Counted from the stretch's first letter, positions 1 to 11,750 are shown. The stretch: 64,000 bases of DNA from Escallonia rubra (GCA_033065855.1 JAVXUO010000670.1:26111-90110); one strand, 5' to 3'. Notes: generated by a model from the letters alone, not told the origin. Program-made: numbers and translations.

Positions 1-1364
1 CACACTGGGGAAGAAGGGGTAGGGAAATTACAAATTTGTCCATGCCAAAATGGCATGTGCACCGCACGATCACTTAACGTCCAAAATTGGACGGACGTCC
101 AATTTTGGAGCTCTTTGCAACGGTTTTGTCAACCTCGAGGGACATTATTGCAAAAGTTGTAAACACGGGGGGCAAAGTGCAAAAACGTGTAAACCTCATG
201 GGACAATTTTGTATTTAACCCTTTTCAAAAACATATATGTTGTGCTACAAAGAATTCAAAAGCCTCATAATTTAACACCTAATAAGTCCACACAATATAG
301 AACAAAGTTACATATTTACTCTGGCACAAGCTAAGCATAATGCTATGAAGTGGGAATTTAAAAATTAAAAGGAGCTTTATGTAAATTGAAACTGATGTGA
401 ATTTATAAATTATCTACATTAACAGTTCTCATCCATTCTGCCTTTTCTAAGACCTGTCTCATAAGTAAGCTTCAGGGATCATATGTCGTCAAATGAGCAA
501 AATTTTCATAGTTCGTGGTAACCTCACCTTGTGCATTAGATCGTGCTTTTCTTCTTATTTTTATTTTTACTTGTCAATGAATATTAATATTAGTATACAT
601 TTTTGAATGTACGGTTTTGTCTTTTTCAGTAGGGTGAAAGTATGACACAAATTAACATTAAAAGGACAGCCGAGTTATGCCATATCAAGTTTCATCCATA
701 TTGCCACCTCTGATATTCTGTATGCATGCAGGCATATGGTATACTCGTAGACTTGGAGATCCATCCTTTTTAAAAGAAAATAAAGCTTGTAGGAATGACT
801 AAACGAGGCAAGGAATTAATGGAGAGAGGAAGTCAAAACACTATTGACTGTAAAAAAAAAAATTGATGTTATTGTGCTAAGAGGGATAAAGAAAGGTTAA
901 GAGAAATAACCGTAGATTGAAAAAAGAAATAAAATCATTAATTGACCTTATATGTTCAATAAATGTATTACAATAGTGTTATTGTTATGTTTCCATATAT
1001 AAGTTATGAATAAATGGGACTGGATGGAAATACTTAAGAGTGTTTAAGTCCGGTGAATGTTTTAGACCGATCCTCAGTTTTATAAACAATGTTGCTATAG
1101 ATTTAGATCGAAATAAGCAGATACTTTGGAAAAAAGAACTATGCATCTAGCATTTGACAATGAACGTGGGTCATGAATCTAGCATTAAGAGATAAAAAGT
1201 CTTTCAAGGGCATACCATTAATTCAGCAAAGTTAACAATCAAGGATCGATGATATTACCAAAAGTTTGAAGGGTATTTGTATCCAAAAAATAATTTACAT
1301 TCATCCACACTTTTAGAAGTAGTATAAATTAATGTATTGAGGGCATTAGAAACACCATTAATGA
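1..1364. other. AT-rich non-coding stretch, no gene recognised
   Basis: No open frame here resembles a known protein. Positions 80-109 form an inverted repeat with 13-base arms (tccaaaattggac and its complement) around a 4-base loop. The text from about 120 to 225 (repeated 'cctcgaggga' and 'gtaaacacgggg' style phrases) looks like the degenerate end of an old DNA transposon, but I cannot assign it. No CACTACAAGAAAA terminus is found, so the 5' end of the CACTA element that follows is not in this stretch in intact form. Confidence 0.5.
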
Positions 1365-4316
1365 TGGCCCAGGTGGATCGGGAAGAAGAAAAACATTGCA
1401 TGGAAGATATTGCGATATTTCCCGGTCACACCACGGCTTCAGAGAATGTACTACTCCTCCAGTACGGCTGAACATATGAGGGCTCACCGTGAGACTCGCA
1501 GCAACGATGCCGATGTGCTGACCCACCCAGCTGATGGAGAGGCGTGGAAGGAGTTTGACCGCAGGCATCCAGTTTTTGCTCAGGAAGTTCGGAATGTTAG
1601 ACTTGGTCTGGCAACCGATGGGTTCAACCCTTTCGGTCAGTCTACCACGCCTTACTCCTGTTGGCCTGTTATTATTGTCCCTTACAACCTTCCACCAGGC
1701 ATGTGCATGAAGAAGCCGTATATGTTCTTGTCGTTGCTTATTCCGGGGCCGAAGAGTCCCGGTAAGGACATAGATGTGTATTTAAGGCCGTTGATTGATG
1801 AGTTAAAACAATTATGGAATCATGGAGTCGAAACATATGATGCATCCCTTAAACAAAATTTTCAGATGAGGGCTGCTTTGATGTGGACTATACATGATTT
1901 CCCCGCATTGGGAATGACGTGTGGCTGGAGCACACATGGGAAGCTAGCATGCCCTGCTTGTATGGGCGTGAACCCCGGTCATACGTTAAAGCACGGCGGA
2001 AAGGCCTCGTGGTTCGGATGTCACCGTAAGCTTTTGCCACCGGGCCATCAGTTTCGTAGGCAGAAGGATAAATTTGACGGGACAATCGAGCGTGAGGTTG
2101 TCACGCTGGACTACCCATCTGGTGAAGAAGTACTCTCACACCTGGAGGCACTTGATACTGACATACCACACGGTAAGGGTGTGCCGGATCAGAAGATTGC
2201 AGGGTTCGGGAAAGAGCACAACTGGAGAAAATTTTGTATCTTCTGGGAGTTAGCCTACTGGAGGACGCTCGTTATCCGAAACAACATGGATGTGATGCAT
2301 ATTGAGAAGAACGTTTTTGATAATGTGTTCAACACAGTGATGAATTTCAAGGGCAAATCGAAAGATCACCTTAAAGCGAGAAGGGATCTACAACAGTTGG
2401 GTGTACGCCGTGAATTGCATCCTCGGACAGTCAGTGGGAGGACCATACTTCCGAAAGCACCTTACTGTCTAGACAAGAAACAAGTGGAGAAGGTCTGTCA
2501 GTGGGTTAAGAATTTGAAGCTTCCGGATGGGTTTGCGTCCAACATATCTCGTTGTTGCAATGTTTCGGAATGCAAGTTCCAAGGGATGAAGAGTCACGAC
2601 TGCCACGTATTCATGGAGAGATTCATTCCTATTGCCTTCCGGGGACTGTTGCCACGGGTTGTTTGCGAGACTTTGACTGAATTATCTCATTTCTTTCGAG
2701 ATATATGCTCTTCTACGATCCGGGTGAGTAACATGGAAGTGCTTGAGAAGAACATTGTGGTGACGATTTGCAAGCTGGAGAAAATCTTCCCACCTTCGTT
2801 CTTTGATTCAATGGAGCATCTGCCTGTTCACTTGGCATATGAAGCTAAAATGGGTGGACCCGTGCAATATCGGTGGATGTATCCCTTCGAGAGGTAATCC
2901 TTAAATTGTTACAGTTGTTCGTTTACACTTAATGCGACATCTGTTATCATTGATATTCCACCTAACTCGATTCCCTAAACTTCTAGGTTCATGTTCCATT
3001 TAAAGAAAAAAGTCCGTAATAAGGCTCGGGTTGAGGGCTCAATTGCGGAGGCTTACGTAATGGAAGAACTTGTAAACTTTTGTAGTCAATATTTCGGTTC
3101 GGATGTTGGTACAAGGTTAAATCAACTAGGCCGAAATGATCCCGGAGCAAGCACAAATTTGGAAGGGCAATTGTCAATATTCAAGCAGTCAGGTAGTCCG
3201 TTCGGCCGAACGTATACTCGATGGCTAACAGATGAAGAGTACAGTGCTGCAACAATATATGCCCTTCTAAATTGCGATGAAGTTTCGGCATTCGTTGAGT
3301 AAGTTAAAGTCTTAATTCACTTACATTGATGTACATAATTGAAAGTGTGTTAAGCGAGTTAGATGCATATTGGTTTGCAGTGAGTTCGATGCGGAATCTT
3401 TAATCACTGATCCCGCTGGACTTGAATCTCACCGGAAGTCACAATTTGTACAGTGGTTCAAAAATCGTGTAAGATTATTTAACGAAATTATATTATGTGT
3501 TATATACAGTTCTGTGGCCAATTAGTATACTGATTTATCCTTAATGTTTACCGTCATCTACAATAGGTTCAGTCAATGGATAGACCAGTGGCCTCCTGCT
3601 TGAAATTACTAGCCGAAGGCCCTAACAAACAAACATCCTGTTACGGAGGTTATATCATCAACGGGTTTAGGTTTAACGTAAAAGATGATGACCGAACAAA
3701 ACAAACCCAAAACAGTGGAGTCTTGGTCAACGGCGACTGTTATGCCGAGAATTGCATGGATTTTTACGGAGAGTTAGATGAGATTGTTGAGCTAACATAT
3801 CTGGGTTCCCAAAACCGCCTGGTAATGTTCAAGTGTACGTGGTTCGATGTCACATGCAGCAGAGGAATCCGTGTTAGCTCTCAAGGGATTGTAGATGTCA
3901 ATGTCAAGTCAAGACTTGCATCAGACGAGCCATTTGTGTTTGCTAGTCAAGCTGTACAAGTCTTTTACGCGGAGGACGTCGCCAATCCCAAATCTCATTG
4001 GTATACAACTATCAAGTCCAAGAAATTGCCCGTGACATATGACAGTGAGCTAGACTCCTTTCAAGCCGACCAACCACGTGTCTTGTTCCCTGTTGAGGTC
4101 AACAACGAGGAGGACGATCTTCCTCTTCCAACAACACTTCTTGTGGGAGAAGAAGTCGTAGATGATGACGCGGAAGATGTTGAAAGTGTTGGAGATGATG
4201 TGACCGAGTCTACTGATGAAGAGGATGAATTAGAAGATGAAGAGGACGACGAGTCCCACGAAGAAGAGGGCGACGAGGATAGTGATGAAGATGATTCGCA
4301 AACTGAAAATGATTGA
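1365..4316 (+). pseudogene. TNP2-type CACTA transposase, four exons, 5'-truncated
   Basis: Cut-and-paste transposase of the En/Spm superfamily (Pfam transposase_21/tnp2, then DUF4218 and DUF4216-like regions). Exons I infer: 1365-2893, 2987-3298, 3381-3468 and 3567-4316. All junctions are GT-AG and the phases agree (AG|G arginine at the first, GA|T aspartate at the second, phase 0 at the third). Recognisable blocks are YFPVTPRLQRMY, LGLATDGFNPFG and SLLIPGPKSPGKDIDVYL for tnp2, NMDVMHIEKNVFDNV at the DUF4218 start, and a later DUF4216-like block around VLVNGDCYAENCMDFYGE. The tail is extremely acidic (Asp/Glu runs, about 4100-4310). The N-terminal zinc-finger region normally ahead of KKKNIAWKILRYFP is absent: an in-frame TGA stands at 1362-1364 and nothing upstream matches. 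The first ATG (1410) is inside the domain, so I treat the gene as broken. Confidence 0.88.
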
Positions 4317-4480
4317 CTTGTAATGTTGTAACATCACGGGAAAAATGTAGTAACATTTTAGAACTTGGTGTTTATTGATGTGTTTTTGCACATTTGTTTA
4401 TATATATATATATAGTGCCGATGATGATTTATGCCTAAATTATTGTTTTTCACGTGTTAATGTCTTTGTATATAATCTAT

Positions 4481-6121
4481 ATGAAGTCAGATATGGATAG
4501 GATACGGGCTATTCGTGGCCGGGCTGGACGCCGAGCTGCTTCCTCCCCGATTAGTCCCACCTCGGCATTGCCTACTGATGACGGGGCACAGAGTGATCGC
4601 GGACAGCCATCGGGGGCCCAGCCCCAGCTGTCGCCGTCACCGTCGCCCCAGCCATCGCCGTCGCCCCAGCCATCGCCGTCGCCCCAGCCATCGCCGTCGC
4701 CCCAGCCGTCTCCATCTTCCGTGGGTTCTACCTCAGGTATAGTTGATAACGGTGTTTCCTACATTTTCGCTAGCCTTATATTTGAACTGTATTAATGTCT
4801 GTGTTTTGTAGGATCTCGACGAGGCCGTGGTCCGACACGCGGGGTACGCATCGACCCCCAGCGTAAACAGAGAGTTACGCTCACGCAGGAGGGCCTGTAA
4901 GTACTAAAAATATCACCTCATGCCTTATGCCTAAAAATTTTGGGTGTTAATTTATATTTGAACTGTATTAATTAATTTAATTACTTATTTGGCAGGATCC
5001 TGGAGAATATGGCGAGGACGAAGATCGGCGTTCTTGTGAAGGGCCGATTCTTCGAGCCACGCCTGTACTGGAAGGAATGGGATGCCGCTGCGAGGGAGGC
5101 CCTATGGGAGGAGTGGCTGGTACGGTGAAGTATTTTTTTCAGCGTTAGTAAATGTTAAATTACAGTTTGTTTTATGTTGTTAATTTGTGTTATTGAATGC
5201 ATTACAGGAGGGGTTCACGTTTGATACGCCTGAGCAGCAGGGACTGGGGCAGCAGGCTTTCTTTAATTACATCGGCAAGAATTACCGCCGATGGCTCCAC
5301 GATGCACGGGACCGGGCGAAGAGGGCGCTGCCCGCGGGTGCCCCGATGACGGACATGACGAAATATCCCCCACATTGGATATCTCACCGTGTATGGGGGG
5401 AGATGATAGATCGGTGGGCTGCGGATCCAGGTTGGGACGCCAAGAGTAAGAGCGGGGCTCAGAACAGACAGAACAGAGATCCGACGCACACGGGGGGGTC
5501 GGTGCCACACGACATCGTCCGACATATGAACGCGGTCGAGCACCCGGATCTAGAGGAGGATGAGGTCATAGCTCTGACCTATACTCAGACGCACGTGCGG
5601 AAGAAGGACAAGGACGAGACGCACCAGGCGGGCGACTATATTTCAGATATTGCCCGGCGGATCGATGTGAGTCAATTTATTTAAGTTAATCTGTTTCTTT
5701 CTATCCTCGATGTCTGTTTCGTTAATTAATGCCATAACATATCGTTAAACCACTATTTTTGCAGGCCTCGTATGAACAGCTAAGGGGGTCCGAGCAGCAG
5801 TCCGGAGAGCCATCAGCGTCCACTAGTACGGCTGCGAGTACTGGGGGGTTGAAGCGATGGCTGGATACGCCGGAGGTCGTGAATCGGCCGAAAGGCCGCA
5901 TACGCGGCCTGCCTAGCACGACTCCTCGTGCCGTGATAGGAGCGTCCTCACCCCCTGCTGCCCCTCCACAGACACCGGCTCCTCGGCCTCATTTGCACGA
6001 GGAGGATATCCAGCGCATTGCTACAGTGGTGTGCCGGATGATGAGGGAGCAGGGCACTGCTGGACCAGCCGCCCCGGCCCCGGTTCAGCAGGATCCAGAT
6101 CCGGGACTCGGGAACCCCTGA
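4481..6121 (+). CDS. Second CACTA gene, Ptta/En/Spm plant transposase family
   Basis: Five exons join cleanly: 4481-4736, 4812-4896, 4996-5119, 5208-5666 and 5765-6121, giving 426 aa. The start is the ATG at 4481; 4493 is an alternative. After an Arg-rich N-terminus comes a low-complexity Ser-Pro-Gln segment. Then there is a basic linker, VKGRFFEPRLYWKEWD, and the conserved core with YRRWLHDARDRAKR, YPPHWISHRVWGEMIDRW and the SGAQNRQNR...THTGGSVPH block typical of Pfam transposase_24 (PF03004). A Pro/Ala-rich C-terminus ends ...GLGNP. In En/Spm the second product binds subterminal repeats; by analogy this protein may bind the TTAGCGACGGA array just downstream, which is inference. No stop or frameshift is seen, so it may still be expressible. 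Confidence 0.82.
4630..4712 (+). repeat. 18-bp coding tandem repeat (Ser-Pro-Gln-Pro)
   Basis: About four to five copies of the 18-base unit gccccagccatcgccgtc lie in frame in exon 1 of the second CACTA gene and encode a repeated SPSPQP peptide. The repeat is also open in the +1 frame, which produces a spurious Arg/His-rich ORF. Confidence 0.85.
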
Positions 6122-6378
6122 TGAGCCCCTTCCCGTGCCCGTTCCAAGCTTCCCCCCCCCCCCGCGCCCGGGTTGTACTCTTCTCCCCTCTCCTATCCGG
6201 CTATCTCCGGTTCCCGGCTTGTACATGTATTAGTTTCTTTTATAATAAATATTTTTTCTAATTGATTATATATTTTTTATCTGTATTTCGCTTATTGCGC
6301 GTTGTTGTTGAGAATTGTATTTCTGTACAGGTTTAGGTAATTGAAAAATTAAAAAAAAAATTTTAAAAAAAATATTGA
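6122..6378 (+). other. 3' flank of second CACTA gene
   Basis: This stretch is non-coding. It contains a C-run at about 6150-6165 and a possible polyadenylation signal (aataaa at 6243-6248) after the stop codon, then an A/T-rich stretch leading into the subterminal repeats. Confidence 0.5.
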
Positions 6379-6730
6379 CTTTTGGCGACGGATTTATTCC
6401 GTCGCTAAAATATTCCTTTCAATTAAATATTTAGCGACGCTATTTAGCGACGGAATATTCCGTCGCTAAATATTTAATCCGTCGCTAATTGGACGAAAAA
6501 GAAAATAAATTAAAATTTTAAAAATATAATTAGCGACGGACATTCCGTCGCTAATGAATAATAAATCCGTCGGTAAAAATCACATATTTAGCGACGGATT
6601 TAAAAATTCCGTCGCTAAACTTTTAGTGACGGGCTTTTATACGAGGGATTTTTAGCGACGGTGAATCCGTCGCTAATTCCTTTAGCGACGGATTTTGGGC
6701 TTTTAGCGACGGATTTACCCGTCGCTAAAA
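6379..6730. repeat. CACTA subterminal palindrome array (TTAGCGACGGA)
   Basis: GCGACGG or its complement CCGTCGC occurs more than a dozen times in 350 bases. Copies are often paired head-to-head as TTTAGCGACGGA...TCCGTCGCTAAA, with 2 to 12 bases between arms. Clustered short subterminal repeats next to the TIR are a hallmark of CACTA elements, where the element's DNA-binding protein docks. No equivalent cluster occurs at the left side of the window. Confidence 0.9.
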
Positions 6731-6732
6731 GT

Positions 6733-6748
6733 CTGTTTTCTTGTAGTG
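6733..6748. repeat. CACTA 3' terminal inverted repeat
   Basis: CTGTTTTCTTGTAGTG; its complement begins CACTACAAGAAAACAG, the canonical CACTA terminus. Confidence 0.9.
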
Positions 6749-8904
6749 AAAGAGAAACACTACTTAAGTTCACTAGCTCGCTTGCCTCTAGTCCAATTTT
6801 ACGCTGGTTACTACCTGCAGAAAGGAAGTTAAAGGGGAGTGAGCTTTTGAGAGCTCAGTAAGGTAGCTCAAACGAAGAAATTTCGAAATAATTTACAATT
6901 GCAAAACAATATAATGATGGTTTTGTTCAAAGAAACAATTCGATGATGATTTCCAGAATTTTCACAATGAATACAACTAATTCGATCAGATATCAGTATG
7001 ACTTTTGGATACGATGCAAACAATCACTTATGCTATTGAACATGAGCAATTGTAAAGCCACACAGGTAGTGCAGGGTAATCACTTAGCAAAGCCACAAAG
7101 GCGATGCTCACTATCGCTTTACACCGGCTAGTCCATCAAGGCACTAGCCCACACCAATACACCGGCTAATCCGTCAAGGTACTAGCCCACCCAATACACC
7201 GACTAGTCCATCGAGGCACTAGCCCACACCAACACAACGGCTACTCCGTCAAGGTACTATCACACACCAATATCCTCCAATATACACCAACTCCCGCCAA
7301 ACACACCAATGCAAACTCTCATGTCAATATGCAGAATGACAACAAATCGATAAATGCAACATGTTATTCAATGCTCGATGGACAATAATAAATGAGTACC
7401 GATAAGAGTTTTAATAAACGTCTTAAGGCTCAATGAAAGGTTTATATGGCAAACAATACGACTTTACCAAAATAGTAGAATCCAAAAGAACAACGATAAC
7501 AAATCAAAAGAACATATGAAACAATTATGATGAGTTTGGTTTGGATGAAAATCCCTTAATTTTGTCCGAAGCTAGTTAATCACTCGATCAACCAAAAATC
7601 AAAAGTCTTCTGAATAACCTAAGTTGGGGCAACATAGATATCAGAACGCCATCTCAATTACATTAAAGTATGATTAATACTAACTACCTGCACTGTGCTC
7701 ATTCCTATTCTCAGAATAATCCAATCCATAACAGTTCACATAGACAGCCAAAACTAGTTAGAAACCGTAACACAATCCCAACACTTAACCACACCTCAAA
7801 ATTCCTAATAAAATCTCATAAATTACCTTTATAGCTTAAAACAGTATATAAGACCAAAATACAAAATATCTGAATTTTTGAATATTTTCTCTTTAAAAAT
7901 AATATCCTTAAATACTTGAAAAGCCCAAAAATAGCCATTAATATTTATAGGTCAAAATAAAATCCCATAATTTTCGCAATAACTTAGAAATATGTAATAA
8001 AAATATGAAAACTGAAATCGGGTCAAGAAAATCATTAAAACTATTATTAAACAATTCATTTTGCCCAAACAAAGGCAATACTGAAATCATATCAAATTAG
8101 ATCTAAAAATTCTGAAATTCAAACTGTAACATCCTAGAATCATATAAACAGTACAAAATTTTCCGAATTTAATAGTCATTTTAAGTAGTTCAAACAGATT
8201 TAGAAGTTTCAATTTGCGCGAAATCTAAAAAATACCAAACGATATTAGAAAATTCTGAAACCTTTTCAGAAATTCTAAAATTAAAATAACTTTAATACTA
8301 TAAAAACATTTGGCCGAAATATGGCCCGCGTGAACAGTACCCGTGAACAGTAACCGAAAAACAACAACCCTAATTTTCAATTTTCTCCATTTTTGATTCG
8401 TTTTTTTTCTCAATTTTCTTGCTCTAATTCGTTCCTCTAACACCCTAATACATTCTATAACAATAATATATGATCCACCATCGAATTTGCAGAGTTTTAT
8501 GCAAAGAAAACGTATAAATATATGCATATATACATGTGTATATATATACATATATACACCCAAATAAAATGAATTTTAGGGCTGATTACCTGAAGAAATT
8601 TTCCTCTGAACCACGATATTTGATTCCCCAACTCTTACTTTGATCCTATCTCTCTCTTCTCTCCCTTTCTTCCACTTTCTCTCTCTCTCTCTCTCTCTCT
8701 CTCTGCACTATCTCTTCTCTTTGCCAAATTTTCAGAAGTATATGGGAAAATAATTAGGGCCGGCTCCTCTTCAAAAGCCATATTATATATTAGTACCCTA
8801 AGTTGTCAATTTACCAAAAATCCCCTAGACTTTTTATTACAATGATGCCCAAAGTAACTATTTACGATAGAATAATGAAATTGAAAACTTTAATGGGTAT
8901 TACA
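6749..8904. mobile_element. Partial long LTR (Gypsy, same type as the solo LTR at 58134-61320)
   Basis: The phrase gtgagcttttgagagctcag near 6839 recurs almost unchanged near 58451. So do the surrounding 'cctgcagaaagga', 'aaagccacaaaggc', 'gcagggtaa' and 'gtgctcact' blocks, in the same order. It ends at 8904 in TATTACA, like the TGTTACA end of the solo LTR. The left part is cut off by the CACTA terminus at 6748, so the CACTA element probably inserted into this LTR. The rest is AT-rich with a (CT)n run at about 8678-8704. No coding sequence is seen. Confidence 0.65.
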
Positions 8905-9534
8905 AAATCCCGTTACGCTAATCGCTGCTAAAAAAATTGCTGATAATTGTATTGATGCTGTTGCAGCTAAAAACTGGATCGGGAACCACACCAAAAAAAT
9001 AGGCCTGCAAAAGAGAACACGGAGTGACCTCCGGGTGGGGTTCCGATAAGAGAACGCTTCGATGCTTAAGTCAGAGATGGCTAACAATGTAGAACTCTGA
9101 GAAGCAATAAAGACACAATGTGTATGTGTGGGAGCTTGTCCATACCTGGGGGGGATTGACCCCTTTATATAATGGTAGAAGGAGGAGCCCTAGTAGGACT
9201 GGGCTTTGACCAACTCTAATCAGAGTCTAATTAGGATCCTAGAGGATCACATGTCTATCTCTGATGATAGAGTCAGAGTCTTTTTACGAATTTATATGAT
9301 AACTGATATAGCAAGTGCCAAATCAGTACGAAGTCAGCACGGACTACGTGTCATAACTGCCATGTGTAATATGCAGATTGGAGGCGTATTTTTAGTTTTA
9401 TCATATGCCCCCTTCTTTTACCAGCGTTAATGAAGTGGGTTGAAGCACACTTTTTCCACTGGCGATAGCGAAATATGCCGAAACAGAATAAAAACTATTT
9501 TTCTGACATTTCGAATATCTAAAAACAGTTATGC

Positions 9535-10045
9535 TCGGACAAAGTTCTGTTCGGACAAGATTCTGCTCGGGCAGAGCGCTCGGATAGAATTCTGCTCGGG
9601 TAGAATTCTGTTCGGCTAAAGAGCATTCTGCTTGGGCAGAGCACTCGGAGAGAATTCTGCTCGGGCAGAATTCTGTTCGGCCAAAGGGATTCTGCTCGGA
9701 CAGAATTCTGCTTAGGCAGAATTCTGTTCGGCCAAAGGACATTCTGCTCGGGCAGAATTCTATTCGACCAAGGGGATTCTGTTCGGGCAGACTGCTCGGA
9801 CAGAATTCTATTCGGGCAGAATTCTGTTCGGCCAAAGGGATTCTGCTCGGGCCGAATTCTGTTCGGCCGAGGGCATTCTGCTCGGGCAGAGTGCTCGGAC
9901 AGAATTATGCTCGTGTAGAATTCTGTTCGGGCAGAGTGGGCAAAATTCTACTAGGGCATAATTCTGTTCGGCCAATGGGTGTTCTGCTCGGGCAGAGTGC
10001 TCGGACAAAATTCTGCTCGGGCAGAATTCTGTTCGGTTCATTTCC
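9535..10045. repeat. GAATTC-rich minisatellite
   Basis: Irregular tandem copies of a unit of about 17-35 bases built on 'ttctgctcgggcagaattc' and 'tgttcggccaaaggga'. The core TCTGCTCGGGCAGA is close to an inverted repeat (TCTGC...GCAGA), so each unit can form a small hairpin. Both strands stay open for long stretches, but the peptides are purely repeat-encoded (EFCPSRI/EQN units) and are not genes. It lies upstream of the Gypsy ORF, in the LTR/leader. Confidence 0.85.
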
Positions 10046-10304
10046 ACGTCTCTTTTGCCATAAATGCTTTGAGCAAATTTCAAACTTCTCTTCTCTTAAG
10101 CTTGTGACACGTATGGGGTAGATGAACCGTTGGGTTCCCCAAGAAACAGTTACTTGGAGTTTCTCTATAAGAGAAGTCTTTCACTTCATTTTTTCCCTAC
10201 TCGAATCATTTGGAAGCATACTACTCTTCAAGTAAGTCTCTTTTCCTCTCCTCTTTCTGTTCAGCACTTCAAGTTTTTCATAGTTTCCTAGTTTAATAGA
10301 AAAC

Positions 10305-11301
10305 ATGTCCGAAACTTCAGTGTCGATTTCTTCTTCCAAAGAGAATATAGATATAAGTAGTAGTTCATCTTTGAGTTCAGAACGAGTTCCAACTTCAGGA
10401 AGTGAAGTTGGAACTTCAAATCCACAACTTCCACAACCTTCGACTTCACAACCAATACCACCTTCATCCTCTCAACCTCCACAACCTTCACATTTTTTGC
10501 CTGCCAAGAATGCCTTAGGAGATGTAAAGGACCAATCCGACTATACGGCTAATCCTAAGCCTTGGTATACTACTGATGAGAAGTCAAATAAGATGTCTAC
10601 CGAAGATTTGTTGGAGTTGATTCGGGAATATCCACTTCCCGAAGGTTGGTATGCTCGTCTTCCTGGTTTGCAAGAACTAGCTAATTATGGAACCAAGTTT
10701 GAAACTGGGATCTACGAAGATCAGGTGAAGTCTGGGTATAGGCTTCCTCTTCACCCTTTTGCTCTTCGTTTCTTCGAGCATTATCGCATGGTTCCCGGGC
10801 AGCTTGTTCCAAATGGTTGGAGGAAGCTTGTCGGGCTTATATATTTGGTTCAGACTTCAGGCTACAAACTAGATGCAACATATTTTATGATAGTGTTCTT
10901 CAAAATCTGTTTCGTCAAAGGAGTTGCCAACTGCCCGGGATGGTATTACATTCATAGCAAGCAACGATTTCTAAAGGGCGTCCCAAAATCCAACAAGGGT
11001 TGGCATTCCAGATATTTCTTCGTTGGTTGACTCGATAAGGGGGGGTTACCCTTTGACAGAGATTGGAATCCTTTATGTAAGGATTTCGAAAACCTTGGCA
11101 AGCCTACTCCCAACAATCTGACTAAGCACATACATAGTCATATTAAGCTTCGAGGCGATCTTTCCATTGATGAGCCTCTTTCGGAGGAGCAATTGGAATG
11201 GGCGAAGATTATTCCTCGCAAGCCTTTTCCTGCTAGTCTCTCAATTCCTCCTCCTCCTCCTGCTATTCCTACCATTTCATCCGCCGAGACCGTTCCTCTA
11301 G
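10305..11301 (+). pseudogene. PF04195-type 'putative gypsy-type' protein, exon 1, broken
   Basis: The ORF starts MSETSVSISSSKENIDISSS with a Ser/Pro-rich N-terminus. It continues with a conserved block (LLELIREYPLPEGW, YRLPLHPFALRFFEHY, GQLVPNGWRKLVGLI, YYIHSKQRF) matching the plant 'putative gypsy type transposon' domain (Pfam PF04195) found in Tat-like elements. An in-frame TGA lies at 11028-11030. Beyond it the family sequence continues (PFDRDWNPLCKDFENLGKP ... EEQLEWAKIIP) to a probable donor at 11302 (ag|gtgtgc), phase 1, joining to exon 2 whose first codons read E-MASGSGKS. Function in the element is unknown to me. Confidence 0.7.
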
Positions 11302-11750
11302 GTGTGCTTCATATAAGTCATTGATTTTAATTTGGTTTCAATGTTTATTCCTGTATTGATTCCATTCTTCATTGTAGAAATGGCTAGTGGAAGTGGAAAA
11401 TCACCACAAGGAGGCTTTCTTGGTGTTCTGCAGAAAGCCAAGGGGAAGCAGAAAGAGAAGCAGCCGAGTTAGGAACTTGCCCCTGCTCCAAAGAAGACAA
11501 GAGTCACTCATCCTGAACGTTGTCCACAAATCTTTAAGTGTGCTTCATATAAGTCATTGATTTCAATTTGGTTTAAATGTTTATTCATGTATTGATTCCA
11601 TTCTTCATTGTAGAAATGGCTAGTGGAAGTGGAAAATCACCACAATGAGGATTTTTTGGTGTTCTGCAGAAAGGCAAGGGGAAGCGGAAAGAGAAGCAGC
11701 CGAGTGCAGAGTTGCCCCTTGCTCCAAAGAAGACAATAGTCATCTCTCTA
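11302..11750 (+). repeat. Two tandem copies of intron plus exon 2 of the Gypsy gene, both with stops
   Basis: The unit starting gtgtgcttcatataagtcat occurs at 11302 and again at 11539, about 237 bases apart. Each contains the exon beginning MASGSGKSP. Copy 1 (exon from 11378) has a TAG at about 11470 where the intact copy reads GCG. Copy 2 (exon from 11614) has a TGA near 11647. Copy 2 is cut at 11750 by the Copia LTR. A third, uninterrupted copy lies on the far side of the Copia block at 22604. Confidence 0.8.

Larger units (their letters stand above)
1365..6748 (+). mobile_element. CACTA (En/Spm) DNA transposon, 5' part missing
   Basis: The right end is clear: TTTTCTTGTAGTG at 6736-6748 is the inverted complement of the CACTACAAGAAAA terminus of plant CACTA elements. 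It is preceded by a dense array of TTAGCGACGGA-type subterminal palindromes. Two genes in the usual CACTA order precede it on the plus strand: a tnp2-type transposase (1365-4316) and a Ptta/En/Spm-type second gene (4481-6121). The matching left terminus and left subterminal array are not in the window. Coding similarity begins abruptly at about 1380, so the element is either truncated there or split by an insertion. Bases 6749-6751 (aaa) could be the 3-bp target duplication, but the partner copy cannot be checked. Confidence 0.9.
8905..11750 (+). mobile_element. Left part of a degraded Gypsy-type element
   Basis: 8905-9430 resembles LTR/leader sequence of Tat/Athila-like Gypsy elements ('cctgcaaaagagaacacgga', 'agtgacctccgggtggg', 'gcttaagtcagag', and a TATA-like 'tttatataat' at about 9166). 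A diverged version of the same phrases lies at 29880-29960 inside the intron of the FLS-like gene. A minisatellite and then a PF04195-type ORF follow. The element is interrupted at 11751 by the Copia insertion, and its sequence resumes at 22560. Terminal repeats and target duplication could not be defined. Confidence 0.55.

Noticed and set aside
50-334. 94-codon ORF near the window start
   Set aside because: No family similarity, low coding character, and it overlaps the hairpin and repeat-like text.
4515-4742. Arg/His-rich frame overlapping the CACTA second gene
   Set aside because: It is the alternative frame of the 18-bp Ser-Pro-Gln repeat.
9401-10083. Long open frames on both strands (EFCPSR-type peptides)
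   Set aside because: Purely the translation of the GAATTC-rich minisatellite; it has no conserved protein features.
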